From NCBI GenBank assembly GCA_026122205.1, contig JANCYU010000042.1, forward strand, positions 1-64,000: a stretch of 64,000 nt of DNA, written 5' to 3'. This DNA comes from Galdieria yellowstonensis (lineage: Eukaryota > Rhodophyta > Bangiophyceae > Galdieriales > Galdieriaceae). The position numbers and the translations under genes were made by a program. A model generated the notes under the pieces. That model worked only from the letters and a program-made list of their open reading frames with translations, did not search any database and had not been told where the DNA came from. This document shows, piece by piece, positions 53,912 to 64,000 of this stretch (within the stretch, counting starts at the first letter, position 1; the number at the start of each line of letters is the position of its first letter).

Positions 53912-55688
53912 TTACAACCAATAACGGGCAAAGTCATCTGCAGTAGTCCCTGAAAGTGAAATATCTACGCTAGGACGTAACTTTGCGCACTCCAATACCG
54001 CCGAATGAATAGGATGACTTAAAAATTCATCCAACTTGCGCATGTCCAACGGTTCTTGATTGTCAAGAACAGGAAATGCTTGCTGAGAAATGTTATAGTC
54101 AAAGCGAGGTGCCCACTTTCTCGCACCAAGTCTTGCAGTAGTAGAACAATTATCCACCATATAAGAAACACCTCTGGCATGCATATATGGATTGAGAGAG
54201 TCTACGGATTCTATGACGGATTCGTTAACAATTTCCGAAACCGGATGTCCCTTTTCCATCAAAATGTCAATCTGAGCCATCATAGCTGCAATGTATACAC
54301 CTGCAGAAAAAGGAACGATGGGAATACTGGATTCCTCTCTTGTTTTTCTGACTTGCTTGCCAACTTGCCACATTCGGGTTGTATCAATCTTGCCCATAGG
54401 TATTTTGTGGTGACGCTTACAAGCTTGTAAAACCGACCTTATCTCATTTCCACTTTCCACATCTTCGTAACATTCAATTAAGATATCATAAGCAGGAAGA
54501 TAAGAGGCACAATAAGCTTTCGCAAATACTTTCTTCTCATCCTCACTTAGCTCGTCGTAAACAGCACGAATACCTTTTTTGGATATTTTCTTACTGATTG
54601 GCCCTGTAATAGTTTCACAAGCATTGATGAAGGCAACATTCTCAGGAACATTATCCCAGCAATAACGTCTAAATAAGCACTCCACTATTCCATGAACTGC
54701 TCCCAATAAAATGCCACGTTCTCCAAATATGTCAGAACGATATTCATTTCTCATCGTTGTCTGAAAAGTAAAAGGTGAGCCAATGGCAATTGCCCAACCG
54801 ATGGCTAAGTCTGTTGCTCGACCATCTATGTCTTGTTCAACAGCAAAAGACGAATTAATTCCAGCACCGTTTAAGTGTTTGCCTTGAATATAAAGTCGAC
54901 GAACAGAAGGTCCCATTCCTTTCGGCGCGACTAGTATAACGTTTATATCTGGGCGAAACTTTTTGCCAATGCTATCCAAATATCCCAACAGAAAGCCATG
55001 AGAAAGTCCCAAGGTTGCACCAGGTTTCATTGCTTTCATGATTGCTTCATAATTTTCTGCAGTAGCAGCATCCGAAATAAGAAGAAGAACGAGGTCACTC
55101 TCTGCAATCACGTCCAACATTTCTCCAAGGGTTCCTTTTTCTTCAGAAAAACCTGCCTTCCTTGCTTCTTGCATGGATCTCGAGCCGGAACGAAGACCAA
55201 CCTTGACGGTAATAGGTAGTCCAATAGACTCAAAGGTGTCCCTCAAGTTCTGAGCTTGAGCAGGACCTTGTGAACCCCAACCAATAACTCCGATTTGCTT
55301 CACTTTCTGAAAAGCTTTTGGGAGGGCTTTAAATACATCTCTGCCACCCTTGACGATGGACTCATAACCATCCACGAGCCACACTTTTTCTTTTTGAAAA
55401 CAGCTAGTCTCGAAATCAAGGTTTTCTCTCGATACGCCCTCTCTTTTAGGAGCAACTGTAGTCATGGACAAGCATCTTTCAGTCAACTTGGATTTCTAGA
55501 CGAGGTTTTCAGAGTTGGGGTGCCTCAAATACTCTTTTGACACTTACCTTCAACGGAACCCCTGTTGACGGAAACTTGGTAAAGGGAGACGAAAAAACAA
55601 ACTTTGAACGGCTTTGTGCGAGACAAGATAATTTAGTTTTCTGATATAACTGACGGCTACAAGGACTCGTAGCGATAAATGCAGACAT
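53912..55688 (-). CDS. ILV5: ketol-acid reductoisomerase, plant-type (class II), plastid
   Basis: Model complement(join(53912..55495,55548..55688)), 574 residues, the size of plant precursors. Exon 1 is a Ser/Lys-rich transit peptide starting 'MSAFIATSPCSRQLY'. The NADPH-binding motif 'IGVIGWGSQGPAQAQN' is followed by the class II specific region. The duplicated knotted C-terminal domain contains 'GERGILLGAVHGIVECLFRR' and 'CETITGP', with metal-binding Asp/Glu residues. KARI converts acetolactate or acetohydroxybutyrate to dihydroxy acids in branched-chain amino acid synthesis; in plants and algae this is plastidial. The 52-nt intron separates transit peptide from enzyme. It differs from the short bacterial class I enzyme by the long insert and the second helical domain. 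Confidence 0.93.
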
Positions 55689-55825
55689 CCTTGAGGACGG
55701 GAGAAAATCGACGAACAATAATTGAGCTTCGGTTCTCCGATCTCATGGAACAGCCATGACGGAGATATTTTCCATAGGAGCAGCTTACAACAAGGGTCAG
55801 AAGCTACCAAGTAGTTGGACATTTT

Positions 55826-56105
55826 ATGGTGCGATTTACAGAGTTATTGTTTCCGCATAAAGAATTTTCTTGTCTGTATAAGGTGGGAAAAAGTTGCCAA
55901 GTTGATGGACAGGTCGCAGTAATTCATTTCCAAACTGCTGTATAGTTGTTCAAAACAAGACATTCAACAACAGTTCGTAGGAGGTTGCTATAAAACTTGC
56001 CAACAACAAGCCAAAGGCGATATTCACCAGAAGCAGTTTCTGCAAAGAATAGCAGCCTTTCACCGATACATAAAGTGTAAAGAGGGACGCTCAAGAAATG
56101 CGTAG
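55826..56105 (+). CDS. small two-exon protein of unknown function
   Basis: Model join(55826..55939,55974..56105), 81 residues. The ATG starts 'MVRFTELLFPHKEFSCLYKV'. After a 34-nt intron (GTATAG...ACAG) the frame continues 'FVGGCYKTCQQQAKGDIHQK' and ends '...KCKEGRSRNA' with a stop 52 bp before the next gene. Four cysteines in the C-terminal half and a basic end are visible, but I do not recognise the family. Without splicing the first exon ends at a TAG. It fits neatly between the KARI start (minus) and the ZOP1-like gene (plus) in an otherwise empty 470-bp gap, which is the main argument for it. Confidence 0.45.
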
Positions 56106-56157
56106 CGCTGCCTCATTGTTGGCTGTTGCAATTTGGGGGGCGATTCCTAAATAGAGC

Positions 56158-56769
56158 ATGACAGACTATTGGGTATCCCAGCAACGTCACTACTGCAAGT
56201 ATTGTAACACATGGATAGCAAATAATAAAGTTCAAATGCAGCAGCACGAATCCGTAAGTTTGCCCAAACCTTAAAATAATTGAGCTGAAGCTCCCTAGGG
56301 TTTGCGCCATAAGCATAATGTAGAAAACTATTTGAGAAGGTCTCACCGAGAGAACGAAGCAAAAAAGAAGGAAACCATACAAGTTGAGAAAGAACTTAGG
56401 AGAATAGACGCAGCAGCAAGGCTAAGTATGTATGGAACTGGAAAGAGCAGTCCAGTGGGCCCAAGTAGTGCGGAAGCTAGGGTTGGTGTCGCCACGCAAC
56501 GGGGAACCGCGTCTTCAGGTGCCCGAAAGAGCCAGCAGACTTGTGAACAACAACCAAGCAGTGCTTCAAAAGGTATTCAAGTTTTAGGACAGTCTGACGA
56601 ATTTGGCGGATACTATGACAGTTATGGCGGATACTATGACAGTTATGGCGGATACTATGACAGGAACGGTCATTATTTTATTTATGACTACCAAAACCAA
56701 CACTGGCAGTACGTAGGCTGGTATGGAAATAACAATACTAATACAATTACTCCCACGAACAGTAAATAA
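56158..56769 (+). CDS. ZOP1: ZOP1/WBP4-like splicing factor with U1-type zinc finger and OCRE repeats
   Basis: Model join(56158..56253,56299..56769), 188 residues. The N-terminus is a matrin/U1-type C2H2 finger ('DYWVSQQRHYCKYCNTWIAN' ... 'QQHESGLRHKH'). It matches the start of WBP4/FBP21 and of Arabidopsis ZOP1. An acidic/basic helix and a Ser-rich linker follow. The C-terminal domain has aromatic octamer-like repeats 'GGYYDSY' three times, ending 'NGHYFIYDYQNQHWQYVG', which is an OCRE-type domain. ZOP1 promotes pre-mRNA splicing and, in plants, RNA-directed DNA methylation; only the splicing link is a reasonable inference here. The 45-nt intron lies between the second Cys and the His pair region of the finger. 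Confidence 0.85.
56605..56667 (+). repeat. three tandem 21-bp units inside the ZOP1-like gene
   Basis: GGCGGATACTATGACAGTTAT occurs at 56605-56625 and 56626-56646, with a third unit diverged only in its last few bases at 56647-56667. It encodes the GGYYDSY repeats of the OCRE-like domain. Near-identity at the DNA level, including third positions, points to recent in-frame duplication. Confidence 0.9.
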
Positions 56770-56827
56770 CAATATGGAGAACAACGACAACGGCTAGTGA
56801 ACAACGCGTCTTGTCCGAAAGTCAGAA

Positions 56828-58072
56828 TTAGTTTATACTTATCTGCCAAATATTTATTACACCGTCATCGCCACAAGAAGCGAAGACGTAACCATCCTGA
56901 GGCGAATTCAATTGATTTGCAGTTTAAAATAAGAGTCAACCAACCTGTGGATTCCATTTCACACAATTAACCTCACCTTCATGTGCGTTGAGGATAGTAG
57001 CTACCAAGGTAAAAGGTTCGGAACGGCTGGAATCTTCTGAATCACTACACGCTATATCTCGAGACGGAAGCAATTGTTCTTTTGTGCTTTCAAGTGTTTC
57101 AGTCTTTCCAAAAGGCTGTTCTTGATAGATTTGTATTGCGTCGTCACCACCTCCAGTAACGATAAGGCCACTTTGATGAGACCAATCAACTGTATAAATA
57201 GGTCCCTCATGCTGCTCTTTCAACACACAAATTGTTTCCCAGGAGGGATCTTGACCAATCTCTTCCGTACGTCTGGGTACTTGTCTCCAGAATATGACAC
57301 TTCGATCATCCGAGACAGTAACAATTCGTTCTCCGAACTTATCAAACGCTGCTGCCCAGACTGTAGAAGAATGACCACTTAGTACTGAGCAGCAATACCA
57401 ATCGTAGTCATCTTCAACCCACATTCTAATGGTATTGTCGTAGCTACAAGAACACAACAGTTCCTTATTTGGGTGCCAAACCACATATTTTACATCTTGT
57501 GTATGTCCTTCGAGCAAACTTGAAGACTCAAAATCGTCTTTGTCGATTCCTAGTTCCCAAAGCCATACCGTTCTATCTCTACTGCAGCTGGCTAGCAAAG
57601 AACCTGAAGACGAAAATGCAACACATTTCACTTCACTTTCGTGACCTTCCAAGGTAGAAGTTAATTGAAGCTTCGGAGGTGCCGCTAAGATTTCGCTTAA
57701 ATTCGGTTCTGATCTTTCCTCGCAACTGCTGTTCAGTCTAATAGTGTAGACATACGAGTCAAAACTACCACACGCCAAGAAAGGTAACTTTGGATTAAAA
57801 GACACACATCTCAAAGTTCTTGGAAACATATCAGACCCAAAAGTTGCTACACAGTGCCACTCTTCAAGTTGCTGGTTGTCGCTTTGAACTGCTTGTTTGC
57901 CGGCTTCTCGTATTGGTACCCAAAGCCTGATTAAACAATCACTTCCCCCTGATGCCAGGACTTGTGCGGATGGACACCAAGACAGAGACCATATTGGTTT
58001 CTTGGTGTCTACTGTGAGAGTTGCTTTCTTACGAACTTGTAGAGCTTTTCCCAACGGCTCGTTCCTCATCAT
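56828..58072 (-). CDS. CIAO1: cytosolic iron-sulfur assembly protein CIAO1 (WD40)
   Basis: Model complement(join(56828..56896,56945..58072)), 398 residues. Seven WD repeats are visible, with family-typical strings 'IWSLSWCPSAQVLASGGSD', 'LEGHESEVKCVAFSSSGSLL', 'SCSRDRTVWLWEL', 'GHTQDVKYVVWHP' and 'TVWAAAFDKFGERIVTVSDD'. The intron has a GTTGGT donor; the second exon completes the last repeat with 'VFASCGDDGVINIWQ', and without it the propeller would not close. CIAO1 (yeast Cia1) is part of the CIA targeting complex that delivers Fe-S clusters to cytosolic and nuclear proteins. The two long linkers (near residues 50-65 and 320-345) are lineage-specific insertions. It lies 36 bp downstream of the ABC1 kinase gene on the same strand. 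Confidence 0.92.
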
Positions 58073-58108
58073 GGCCAGAAATATCTCAAAATTTTCATGT
58101 GTAACTGA

Positions 58109-61100
58109 CTACAGTTTTATTGAAGTTTCGTCTCCCACAACAGACTTATCCCCCAAAACCTTGTTCACAATGACTCTCAAGTCACGAAATATTCGCCAAA
58201 GACAAAATGTTACCACAGTAAAAATTATTCTCACTAAGCTTCTCAAAAATATAAACACCATAAACAAGACAGTCTTCCAATGATATCCCTTAAACCTCTT
58301 GAGCAACTTGATGATAACTTGCTTATTCCTCTGAGCAGCTTCTTTCATATCTTTTCTCTTCTCCGTAGAAGTGCAAGCAGATGTACAAGATGACAACAAA
58401 CCAGCAGCAGGAGCAGGTCGCAAGTTGTCAGGTAATACTACAAACTCTACTCTATCCAGAATAAAAAACAAATATCGACAAATATCACGGGCAAACTGGA
58501 CAACGATCAACTCTCTCAAAAAAGAGCCTCCCGGTGAAATAAGAAAACTTATCAGCAGATTTGAAGTTAACTCATCTTCGTCGCTTGAAAACAGATTGCC
58601 GATATGAAAACGGGAGCTTGATAGAGAAGAATTTCGAAGATACGAACGAACGATATGGGACTCGGAATGTATTGAAGCAACCACGGCGTCGTGCAGTATG
58701 TTATCAATTCGGTCCCAACAAGGAGAACCGCTGTCTCTATCGATTATAAAATCTTCCAGTGCATGTTGAAGCTGAGGTGCTGGATCGTACAACATTCTTG
58801 AAACAACATAAGGATAAACCAAATCCTTCACATCGAATGATGCATCAGCTGTTCTAGCCAGAGACTCTAAAGTGGAAAGCGCTCTCAAGTTATTTAAAAA
58901 GTAGGGAGGAATGACAAAAGGAAATCGACTCGCGAGTAGAACAAGCTTCTCTGGTAAACCATGAAACGAAAAGGTTTCTTCCGAAAATATTTCTTCTAGA
59001 GCCACGATGAGTTCGGGAATATGATTGTCCAAGTCATTGGACTGAATGAGAGCAAGACTCGCAAAATCTTCTGCAAGTGATGCATAATCTCGATTCATTA
59101 AGTGAAAAAATGTACATATCATAGAATACATCATTGCTTCAGGTACATACGAGACCAAACCAAAGTCCAAGTATGCTAAACGTCCGTCCTTCATTCGAAC
59201 AAGATTGCCTCCATGAGGATCTGCATGTAGAAAGCCTGTTTCCAGCAGCTGTTTCAAGGAGAACTGAATACCTATTTCAACCAGTGCAGCATCTTCTTTG
59301 CGAATAATGTTTCCTTCATTTACAATCTTCTGGCCATCGATCCACTCCATGACAAGAATACGTCGAGTAGAATATTCCTGAAATACGGATGGAATATAAA
59401 TTCCAGGAATATCCCCATAAAGTTGCTGGAATCGAATCATATTATAACTTTCTGCTTTGTAGTCAATTTCCTCATATAGTCGAGTACCAAATTCGTCCAC
59501 AGCCATAACGAAATCAGTTTTTGACTAAATTATAATACAGTGAGAATATGCACAATGATGAACACTCATTTTACCTTCAGTAAGTTAGTAAGAATAAAAG
59601 CCAGTCCCCGTAAAATGTACGTATCCAAAGCTATCGATTCTGCAATATCTGGTCTTTGAATCTTCACAGCTACGTCGACATTATCCAACCGAGCTTTGTA
59701 AACTTGACCCAGACTAGCCGCCGCTGCAGGCTCTCTAGAGATAAAGTCAAAGATTTGATCAGGAGTTGCTCCCAGTTCCTCAGTAATAAACTCAAATGCT
59801 GTGTTTGTAGAAAAATAGGGTAAACTATCTTGAAGCTTCTGAAGCTCAACAACTCCATAATGACCAACAATGTCTGGTCTAGTTGCCAACGTTTGTCCGA
59901 ATTTAATAAAGGCAGGTCCTAATCGAGTCAGCATTTCCCTCAAGTTAGAAGCTCGTCGCTGCCATTTCCACTGCCAATACTCGTATTTCTTTCGATTTTG
60001 CTCCTTTAGCTTGTTTTCAAAGAAAGTGATTCGACTCTTCGATCCAAAAGGTGACTTTTCTAGGCCAGGGAATACAGTCTTTGGCCATGGTGACCTATCC
60101 GAAAAGAAATGAAAGATATGAAACGACTTGTCTTTTGAAATGGGAGACACAGAATAAGTTTCATTTTGTAAGCTTTCCTTCTGTCCATCGTTCATTGAAC
60201 CTTGAATCTCCCTTTTAAAGGAAACTCTTGTCTCCTCCTCATTAGGGCCAAAAAGACGATAAGAAATCACATCAAGCAAAAGGCCAGAGGAGAACTGCGC
60301 AAGTTCGAAAGCTATAGAAACCAAGCGTATGAAAACTTTCTCGGGATGAAGCTTAAAGTAGGCAGCTATCGCTTGTGCATCATAAATGGAGGGAAGCGAA
60401 ACACGTCTCAAAGAACGGTCGGATACCATCATTCCCCAAAGAGAATACGCAGTGACAAATCCCGCGAAACCAAGTCGCTTCATAAGAAGCACAAAATTCT
60501 CATATGCTTCCAATTTCCAGTACTCTAAGGCTCTTGCTATTTCTTTTCCATCAAGTTGAAAGCGAAAATTCTTATGAGCACTCTTCGAATCTTCCTCAAA
60601 AAGCTCCTTTCGAAATTTTCTATACAGCTCCTCACCTCTTTGCAAACGTGCGTCCTTATATTCAGGAAACAAAAGTTCTTTTTGGGTTTTAAACTCCTCG
60701 GTAGTCGCTTCTGTGACAACTTGGTCTTGCAGCTGTTTTACATTTGTTCCGAGTACTTTACTGGTTTTTTCCGAGTTCCAGATAGTCGAAGAGTCCCTGT
60801 CCAAGGACTGCATTTGCGTTTGAAAATAAGTCACTAAGCTGATAGTCGAGAATGAAATGAACAAGGCCAAAGTTTGACTCGCAGACAACTTGAAAACGGT
60901 ATTCTTGTGACTCTTTTGTCTTGAGTTGTACGTATCAAAGCGGCTTTCTTCCTTTTCTACAGAGTTCCCCTTCTCATGAGTTGAATTTACACAAAAAATA
61001 CCTCCGCCCTTCCTACTCCCAAACCTTCTTCGCTGCCTTATTAGCGCCTGCAATGGGTTTCTCTGACAAAAGCAGTCGTGCGAAGAATGGATACTTCTGG

Positions 61101-61155
61101 TAGTCAAAACGCTCGAAGCATGGAAAGGAATGATAAAAGTCAAAGCTTGTTTCAT
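58109..61155 (-). CDS. ABC1/UbiB-family atypical kinase (ABC1K/ADCK), probably plastid
   Basis: Model complement(join(58109..59524,59575..61155)), 998 residues. UbiB hallmarks: 'AFIKFGQTLATRPDIV' (KxGQ motif), 'AAAASLGQVYKARL' (the Ala-rich loop replacing the glycine loop), 'VAVKIQRP', 'LHADPHGGNL' and 'YLDFGLVSY'. The first about 90 residues look like a targeting extension, followed by a hydrophobic span (about residues 90-110), and there is a further C-terminal pair of hydrophobic segments. ABC1 kinases regulate coenzyme Q biosynthesis in mitochondria and prenyl-lipid metabolism in plastoglobules. The length and transit-like N-terminus favour a plastid ABC1K, but mitochondria cannot be excluded. 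The single intron is 50 nt. Confidence 0.88.
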
Positions 61156-61266
61156 TTTTCCATTTCAGGGTTTAACAATATAGCAAACAGAGCTCGTTCC
61201 TTTTTCCTACGCTACACGAGCATTGTCGTCATCACACGAAGAAAAACGAAACGATGAAATTGAAAA

Positions 61267-61809
61267 ATGGAGAGACGTTGTGGTAGCGCCACCTTTGTAC
61301 GCTTTCCTTGTTTGGGTTTCATAAAGACCAAACTTTTTCTTGCTAAGAATAAGAGCACCTGTCGATTTTGCTGTTGTTCTCGTTCTACACAAGGTTCTGA
61401 TGATAAAGGAAACAAAGATTGGTTCCAGTTTCTACTCTCTGAAAAGGAGGACAAGTTGGAGCAACTGGAGTATGCTTTTTGGAACGGACAACCTCCAACC
61501 GAACTCTGGAAACAAAATGACCCTGAAGAGTTTATGAAGCGTTACTTTGTTGAAAATCCTTTGGCGGAGGAGAAAGGACTAAAACTGCCGTTTGTTATCA
61601 GATGGTTGTTTTCGGCAGTCAAATCTGTCGGGTCGTTTTCTTTGACGGTTGAAAACGTGATTGCAGTCTTGGTTCTGATGGTCATTATGTATTTCGCAGC
61701 AGTTCTTTTGCTTTTGTTGGTTCAAACGCTTTCTCGCCTTATCGGAACTATTGCAGTTTCCCTGTTGTTGTCCACATTGCTTGTGTGGTTGCTATCTAAA
61801 AGCCGCTGA
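61267..61809 (+). CDS. predicted organellar membrane protein
   Basis: Single exon, 180 residues from ATG 61267. The N-terminal 45 residues are Arg/Cys/Phe-rich and transit-peptide-like. The middle holds a conserved-looking acidic/aromatic segment ('EQLEYAFWNGQPPTELWKQN', 'DPEEFMKRYFVENPLAEEKG'). The C-terminal 70 residues form two to three consecutive hydrophobic segments. I do not recognise the family. It is divergent from the ABC1 kinase (111 bp) and followed by DnaJ on the same strand (75 bp). Confidence 0.65.
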   Translation: MERRCGSATFVRFPCLGFIKTKLFLAKNKSTCRFCCCSRSTQGSDDKGNKDWFQFLLSEKEDKLEQLEYAFWNGQPPTELWKQNDPEEFMKRYFVENPLAEEKGLKLPFVIRWLFSAVKSVGSFSLTVENVIAVLVLMVIMYFAAVLLLLLVQTLSRLIGTIAVSLLLSTLLVWLLSKSR

Positions 61810-61884
61810 AGAAACGTATTGGACGAAACAAGTAAAGGACGAAATTTTCTCGGCATCGAAAATTCTTCCGTCCAGCCGGAGCCA

Positions 61885-63387
61885 ATGCCGCCCTGGAAAG
61901 TGACTCCCACAGGCACGTCGACTTGGTTCGTAAAACACAAGCTATCTACTATTGTAAAAAAACAAACTTTTGAGCGCTCAGTTGTTAGACAATATGGTAC
62001 GTTGTACAGAAAACGAGAGTCAAGGGTTCTCTCCAATGGTTTCTCGAGTCTGAATAGATGCACCACAAGTAACAACGTGTTGCACCCTTCTGGGACTTTG
62101 AGGCAAACACTCTATATCTTCTCTAAGAAAAGATGGTATTCTTCTGGTTCCAAAAGAGACTATTATGAAATTTTGGGTGTTCCTAGAAACGCAAGCCAAC
62201 AAGAAATCAAAAAGGCGTACTACCGCTTGGCAAAAGAGTATCATCCAGACTCAGGTCCAAAGGGAGATAAAAATAAGTTCATGGAGATAGGTGAAGCATA
62301 TGAAGTTCTCTCAGATGAGAAGAAAAGGTCTATTTATGATCAGTATGGCCGCGAAGGTGTTCGTGCAGCCGACGCTGGAGGAGATGCTAGGTCATCGGCA
62401 GGCTTTGAAGGTTTTGGGCCCGGTGGATTTGCTTCTGCCGAAGAAATATTTCGAGAGTTTAACGAATTTTTTGGAGGCCGTGGCTTTGGTCCCTTTACTG
62501 CTGGAGGTAGAAGACCGGGATCTCAGACAGCAGTTAGAGGTTCAGATGTAGAGTTGCGGATATCTTTGGACTTTATGGAAGCAGCAAAAGGTTGCGAGAA
62601 GGAAGTGCGTTTTACAGGTAAAGTCGAGTGCAGCAAGTGCAATGGTAGTGGTTCCTCCTCCAAGGGTATGGCGACTCAAGCTTGTACGGCATGTGGAGGC
62701 TCTGGAACAGAAGCCTTTTCACAAGGTTTTTTTGCTTTTGAGACAACTTGCAGAAAGTGTGGTGGAAGTGGACAAATTATTCGAGATCCTTGCGGAGCTT
62801 GTAACGGGACCGGTGTTACCACGGGAAGTCGTTCAGTTCGTGTAAAGATTCCCCCTGGTGTAGACACAGGCACAACTTTGAGAGTTGCGAAGAAAGGAGA
62901 GGCAGGCTTGCGAGGAGGGGGTGCAGGCGACTTGTTTGTTCGAGTATATGTTGCCGAAGATGACTATTTTCATCGTGAAGGGGCGGATCTCCACGTCGTT
63001 GCTCCAATTACTTTTGCTCAAGCTGCACTTGGAGGTACAGTAAGAGTTCGAACACTAGATGGTGAAGTGGAAGTGAAGATACCGCCTGGAAGTCAATCAA
63101 ATGATATGAAAGTTATTAGAGGTCGAGGTCTCCCGAAGATAGGCTCTGGAGGATATGGAAATCAGTACGTTCACTTCCAAGTTGTTGTTCCCACGCAACT
63201 TTCTCCAAAACAGAGACAGTTGATTGAAGAGTTGGCAAAAGAAGATCCGGAAGTTCTATACTCAACAAGCTCAGCAAATGGCAGAGGTGGCAGAAGTATG
63301 GCAAAGCACTTCTTTCAGAAATTGCGAGATATGTTTGGTAAAGAAAATCATAGCGACAAGTCACAGACGAAGGAAGGAACTGGGTAG
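61885..63387 (+). CDS. type I DnaJ (Hsp40) co-chaperone, organellar
   Basis: Single exon, 500 residues from ATG 61885 (the frame is open further upstream but without ATG). A targeting-like N-terminus of about 85 residues precedes the J domain, with 'DYYEILGVPRNASQQEIKKA' and the HPD tripeptide in 'EYHPDSG'. Next come a Gly/Phe-rich linker and a cysteine-rich domain with four zinc-binding repeats: 'CSKCNGSG', 'CTACGGSG', 'CRKCGGSG', 'CGACNGTG'. The two CTD beta domains close with the dimerisation end. It stimulates Hsp70 and holds unfolded clients, as in bacterial DnaJ and mitochondrial Mdj1/TID1. Plastid and mitochondrion are both possible for targeting. Confidence 0.92.
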   Translation: MPPWKVTPTGTSTWFVKHKLSTIVKKQTFERSVVRQYGTLYRKRESRVLSNGFSSLNRCTTSNNVLHPSGTLRQTLYIFSKKRWYSSGSKRDYYEILGVPRNASQQEIKKAYYRLAKEYHPDSGPKGDKNKFMEIGEAYEVLSDEKKRSIYDQYGREGVRAADAGGDARSSAGFEGFGPGGFASAEEIFREFNEFFGGRGFGPFTAGGRRPGSQTAVRGSDVELRISLDFMEAAKGCEKEVRFTGKVECSKCNGSGSSSKGMATQACTACGGSGTEAFSQGFFAFETTCRKCGGSGQIIRDPCGACNGTGVTTGSRSVRVKIPPGVDTGTTLRVAKKGEAGLRGGGAGDLFVRVYVAEDDYFHREGADLHVVAPITFAQAALGGTVRVRTLDGEVEVKIPPGSQSNDMKVIRGRGLPKIGSGGYGNQYVHFQVVVPTQLSPKQRQLIEELAKEDPEVLYSTSSANGRGGRSMAKHFFQKLRDMFGKENHSDKSQTKEGTG

Positions 63388-63753
63388 TAATAGCTTGTGA
63401 AAAGAAATGATTTGTTTCACTTTTTGGACATTTTTACGTGGCTGCTTCTATTCTTAGACATGCATATACGTAGATAACCTTTCCAACGACATATGAATAT
63501 ATATAATTTATCACGCAATTTCCATCGTACTTGCAGAAAGATTTTGTTGCGAATCCTAGTTAGGGATAATATAAATACCTTTTGGATTCATGTGTTCTCT
63601 TCAGTTGTTGTTTCTAGCTGGTCATTTATTCACTATCTGATATAAATTGTCTTGATTTATCTTCCAATAAGCATTCTTGCATATTCTGTGAGTTGGTTAC
63701 ATGCAGTCTTATAGTTGCAATGACAATACAACAAGAAACCCAAAAGAATTACA
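63388..63753. other. tail-to-tail intergenic region
   Basis: 366 bp between the DnaJ stop and the stop of the last minus-strand gene. AT-rich with TATATATAAT stretches. Presumably 3' UTRs and terminators of both genes. No ORF or RNA gene recognised. Confidence 0.4.
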
Positions 63754-64000
63754 TCACTTGGAGTTACCATTTCCGACTGAAGCAGCTTGTTTGTTGTTAT
63801 CACTGGGAGGTTCTGGAACAATCCAACCGCAAGCTATCAAATAATCGTATACTCGAAGCACCTTCACAGCATCGTATTTTATCAGGTCTTTTACATCTTT
63901 CCTTCTTAAAAAACCTGCCTTGGCGGACTCACGAATAAGATGTTCCTAGAATAAGAAAACTCTGTCTTCGTCGAGACACTTGGAAAGGAATAAGCCTCAC
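63754..64000 (-). CDS. C-terminal exon of a probable ADA2-type transcriptional adaptor (partial)
   Basis: A last exon at 63754..63945 (64 codons including stop) reads on the minus strand 'EHLIRESAKAGFLRRKDVKD', then 'LIKYDAVKVLRVYDYLIACG', then 'WIVPEP...' and a short Asn/Ser-rich end. The pattern (basic helix, IK-x-D-x-x-K, then IYDFL-x-x-GW) is that of the C-terminal SWIRM domain of ADA2, a SAGA histone acetyltransferase subunit that stimulates GCN5. A TAG acceptor precedes it, and the 55 bases 63946-64000 look like its intron, with GTGAGG exactly at the window edge. The rest of the gene lies outside the window, so the family is an inference from a short segment. Confidence 0.55.

Noticed and set aside
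56122..56382. Minus-strand ORFs opposite the ZOP1-like gene (56113-56382, 56147-56362)
   Set aside because: They are the antisense shadow of the zinc-finger exon and its intron.
1..64000. tRNA, rRNA or snRNA genes
   Set aside because: I looked for T-loop (GGTTCGA-type) and other hallmark strings on both strands and found none in a plausible context; a covariance search could still find divergent ones.

Overview
Nuclear chromosome end of a compact, intron-bearing unicellular eukaryote. The best fit is a cyanidialean red alga (Galdieria-like). The reasons are many very short introns (mostly 43-58 nt, several 34-39 nt), almost no intergenic space, AT-rich DNA, and a gene set combining mitochondrial, peroxisomal, ER/Golgi and plastid functions. 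The plastid genes include a nuclear plastid-type ATP synthase gamma subunit that lacks the green-lineage redox loop. The lineage is an inference; no marker gene in the window settles it.

Layout. 1-450: telomere, C-rich strand, 10-nt unit AATAAACCCT with 11-nt variants. About 450-5,000: diverged subtelomeric tandem repeat with a higher-order period of about 1.87 kb. About 6,300-8,620: decayed LINE-type retrotransposon on the minus strand. 8,621-12,115: no gene I can defend. 12,116-14,584: a Crinkler/RHS-type P-loop NTPase plus nuclease-like gene, followed at 15,160-16,790 by a decayed tandem copy. From 17,159 to the right edge the window is gene-dense, with intergenic gaps often under 100 bp.

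Housekeeping region in order: PEX6, a small ORF, COX6B (-), Rab GDI, a Nudix hydrolase, mitochondrial FAD-glycerol-3-phosphate dehydrogenase (-), an AGC kinase (-), NAA20, a membrane protein (-), PDH E1-beta, omega-amidase/NIT2 (-), two unknown genes, atpC, a TMEM33-like protein (-), the Pfs2/WDR33 polyadenylation factor, a PP7-like phosphatase, NDUFV2, a wax-synthase-type MBOAT (-), site-1 protease (-), a coiled-coil membrane protein, PAP2 phosphatase (-), ZW10 (-), Kish/TMEM167 (-), AK6, an S1-domain protein, plant-type KARI (-), a small two-exon gene, a ZOP1-like splicing factor, CIAO1 (-), an ABC1 kinase (-), a membrane protein, type-I DnaJ, and the last exon of a probable ADA2 (-). Many of these were rebuilt by joining exons across short introns. 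Exon coordinates are given in each entry and were checked for reading phase by hand, not against transcripts.

Functional themes: secretory pathway (GDI, ZW10, Kish, site-1 protease, TMEM33-like), mitochondrial energy metabolism (PDHB, NDUFV2, COX6B, GPD2), plastid functions (atpC, KARI, S1 protein, probably the ABC1 kinase), RNA processing (Pfs2, ZOP1-like), and peroxisome biogenesis. The most unusual items are the telomere-proximal NTPase-nuclease gene with its dying duplicate, and a site-1 protease gene separated from a membrane acyltransferase gene by one in-frame TGA and nine nucleotides.
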